Assembly: GCA_040755615.1 (NCBI GenBank)
Contig: JBFMAL010000001.1
Coordinates: 57,079 to 121,078 of the forward strand
DNA from: DYEP01 sp040755615
Lineage (GTDB): Bacteria; Bacillota; Sulfobacillia; DUSP01; DYEP01
Length of the DNA: 64,000 bases
Direction of reading: 5' to 3'
Below the pieces are notes generated by a model. It was not told the DNA's origin and did not search any database. It saw nothing but the letters and a program-made list of their open reading frames with translations. Positions 63,875-64,000 of this stretch are shown here, piece by piece; the stretch's first letter is position 1; each line of letters begins with the position of its first letter. A program made the position numbers and the translations under genes.

Positions 63875-64000
63875 CTAATTTGAGAAAAGGCAAAGTTGTC
63901 CCCAGGACTCCTTCTTCTTGATTTGGAAACAGTTTTCGATCTCCTCTCTGGTGTTGATGTTCTTGGGCAGTTTCAATTTGAGCTTTTTGAAAATCTCGTT
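63875..64000 (-). CDS. transposase C-terminus, partial at window end
   Basis: On the minus strand the frame reads NEIFKKLKLKLPKNINTREE and ends IKKKESWGQLCLFSN, stop at 63875-63877. It is typical of the end of a transposase; the gene extends past 64000. Family likely IS1634-like, from a short comparison only. Confidence 0.5.
   Translation of the reverse strand, partial: NEIFKKLKLKLPKNINTREEIENCFQIKKKESWGQLCLFSN

Overview
The window reads as a chromosomal segment of an anaerobic, endospore-forming member of the Bacillota. Evidence for this is the complete spoIIIAA-AH operon, spoIVB, spo0A and spoIIM, ferredoxin-linked enzymes (an NfnAB pair and a 2-oxoacid:ferredoxin oxidoreductase), frequent GTG/TTG starts and strong purine-rich ribosome binding sites. 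Gene order from efp through spoIIIA, asp23, nusB, folD, xseAB, ispA, dxs, tlyA, argR, recN, spoIVB to spo0A follows the cluster known from Bacillus, with some lineage-specific insertions.

Positions 1-5.5 kb hold folate and one-carbon genes (partial folT, an amidohydrolase, glyA), a small AbrB-like regulator, a Xaa-Pro peptidase, efp and a zinc-ribbon protein ending in a clear terminator. Positions 5.6-10.6 kb are the spoIIIA operon, for the channel between mother cell and forespore. Positions 10.8-25.8 kb are a long co-directional block: asp23-amaP-DUF2273, nusB, nfnAB, folD, xseAB, ispA, a DUF212 protein, then about 650 bases with no convincing protein gene, then oapA, dxs, tlyA, nadK, argR and recN. 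The non-coding block has its own -10 box, pairs its 5' and 3' ends, and sits directly before oapA. I call it OLE RNA, a large structured RNA known from extremophilic and anaerobic Firmicutes.

Positions 25.8-29.1 kb hold an HTH-regulator/membrane-protein pair on the minus strand, then spoIVB and spo0A with a recognisable sigma-H promoter. Positions 29.1-32.5 kb encode a SteA/SteB-like pair with a glycosyltransferase and an MraY-like enzyme, probably acting at the cell envelope. Positions 32.6-38.1 kb form a branched-chain amino acid module: two tandem leucine dehydrogenases, a P-loop ATPase, and a four-subunit 2-oxoacid:ferredoxin oxidoreductase. Positions 38.1-43.9 kb carry a conserved unknown protein, a DUF3866 protein, an ADP-ribose pyrophosphatase, an EndoQ-type nuclease, a MATE exporter on the minus strand and spoIIM.

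From about 44 kb the character changes to broken genes and insertion sequences: CGNR and ankyrin remnants, IS1634-like, IS110-like, IS701-like (with a DUF4338 segment), ISNCY-like and another DDE transposase. Within this debris is an intact sigma-54-dependent regulator (48.3-50.4 kb), and after the IS block a good match to a sigma-54 promoter (53548-53563). From 56.1 to 63.4 kb there is an intact, tightly spaced operon of AT-richer appearance: an SDR dehydrogenase, a sodium:solute symporter with a tiny membrane partner, an M20 peptidase/deacylase, a polysaccharide deacetylase, an M28 peptidase and an aspartoacylase-like enzyme. I infer a sigma-54-controlled uptake-and-hydrolysis system for an amide-containing compound, whose regulator and promoter have been pulled away from the structural genes by IS insertions. 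The window ends inside another transposase.
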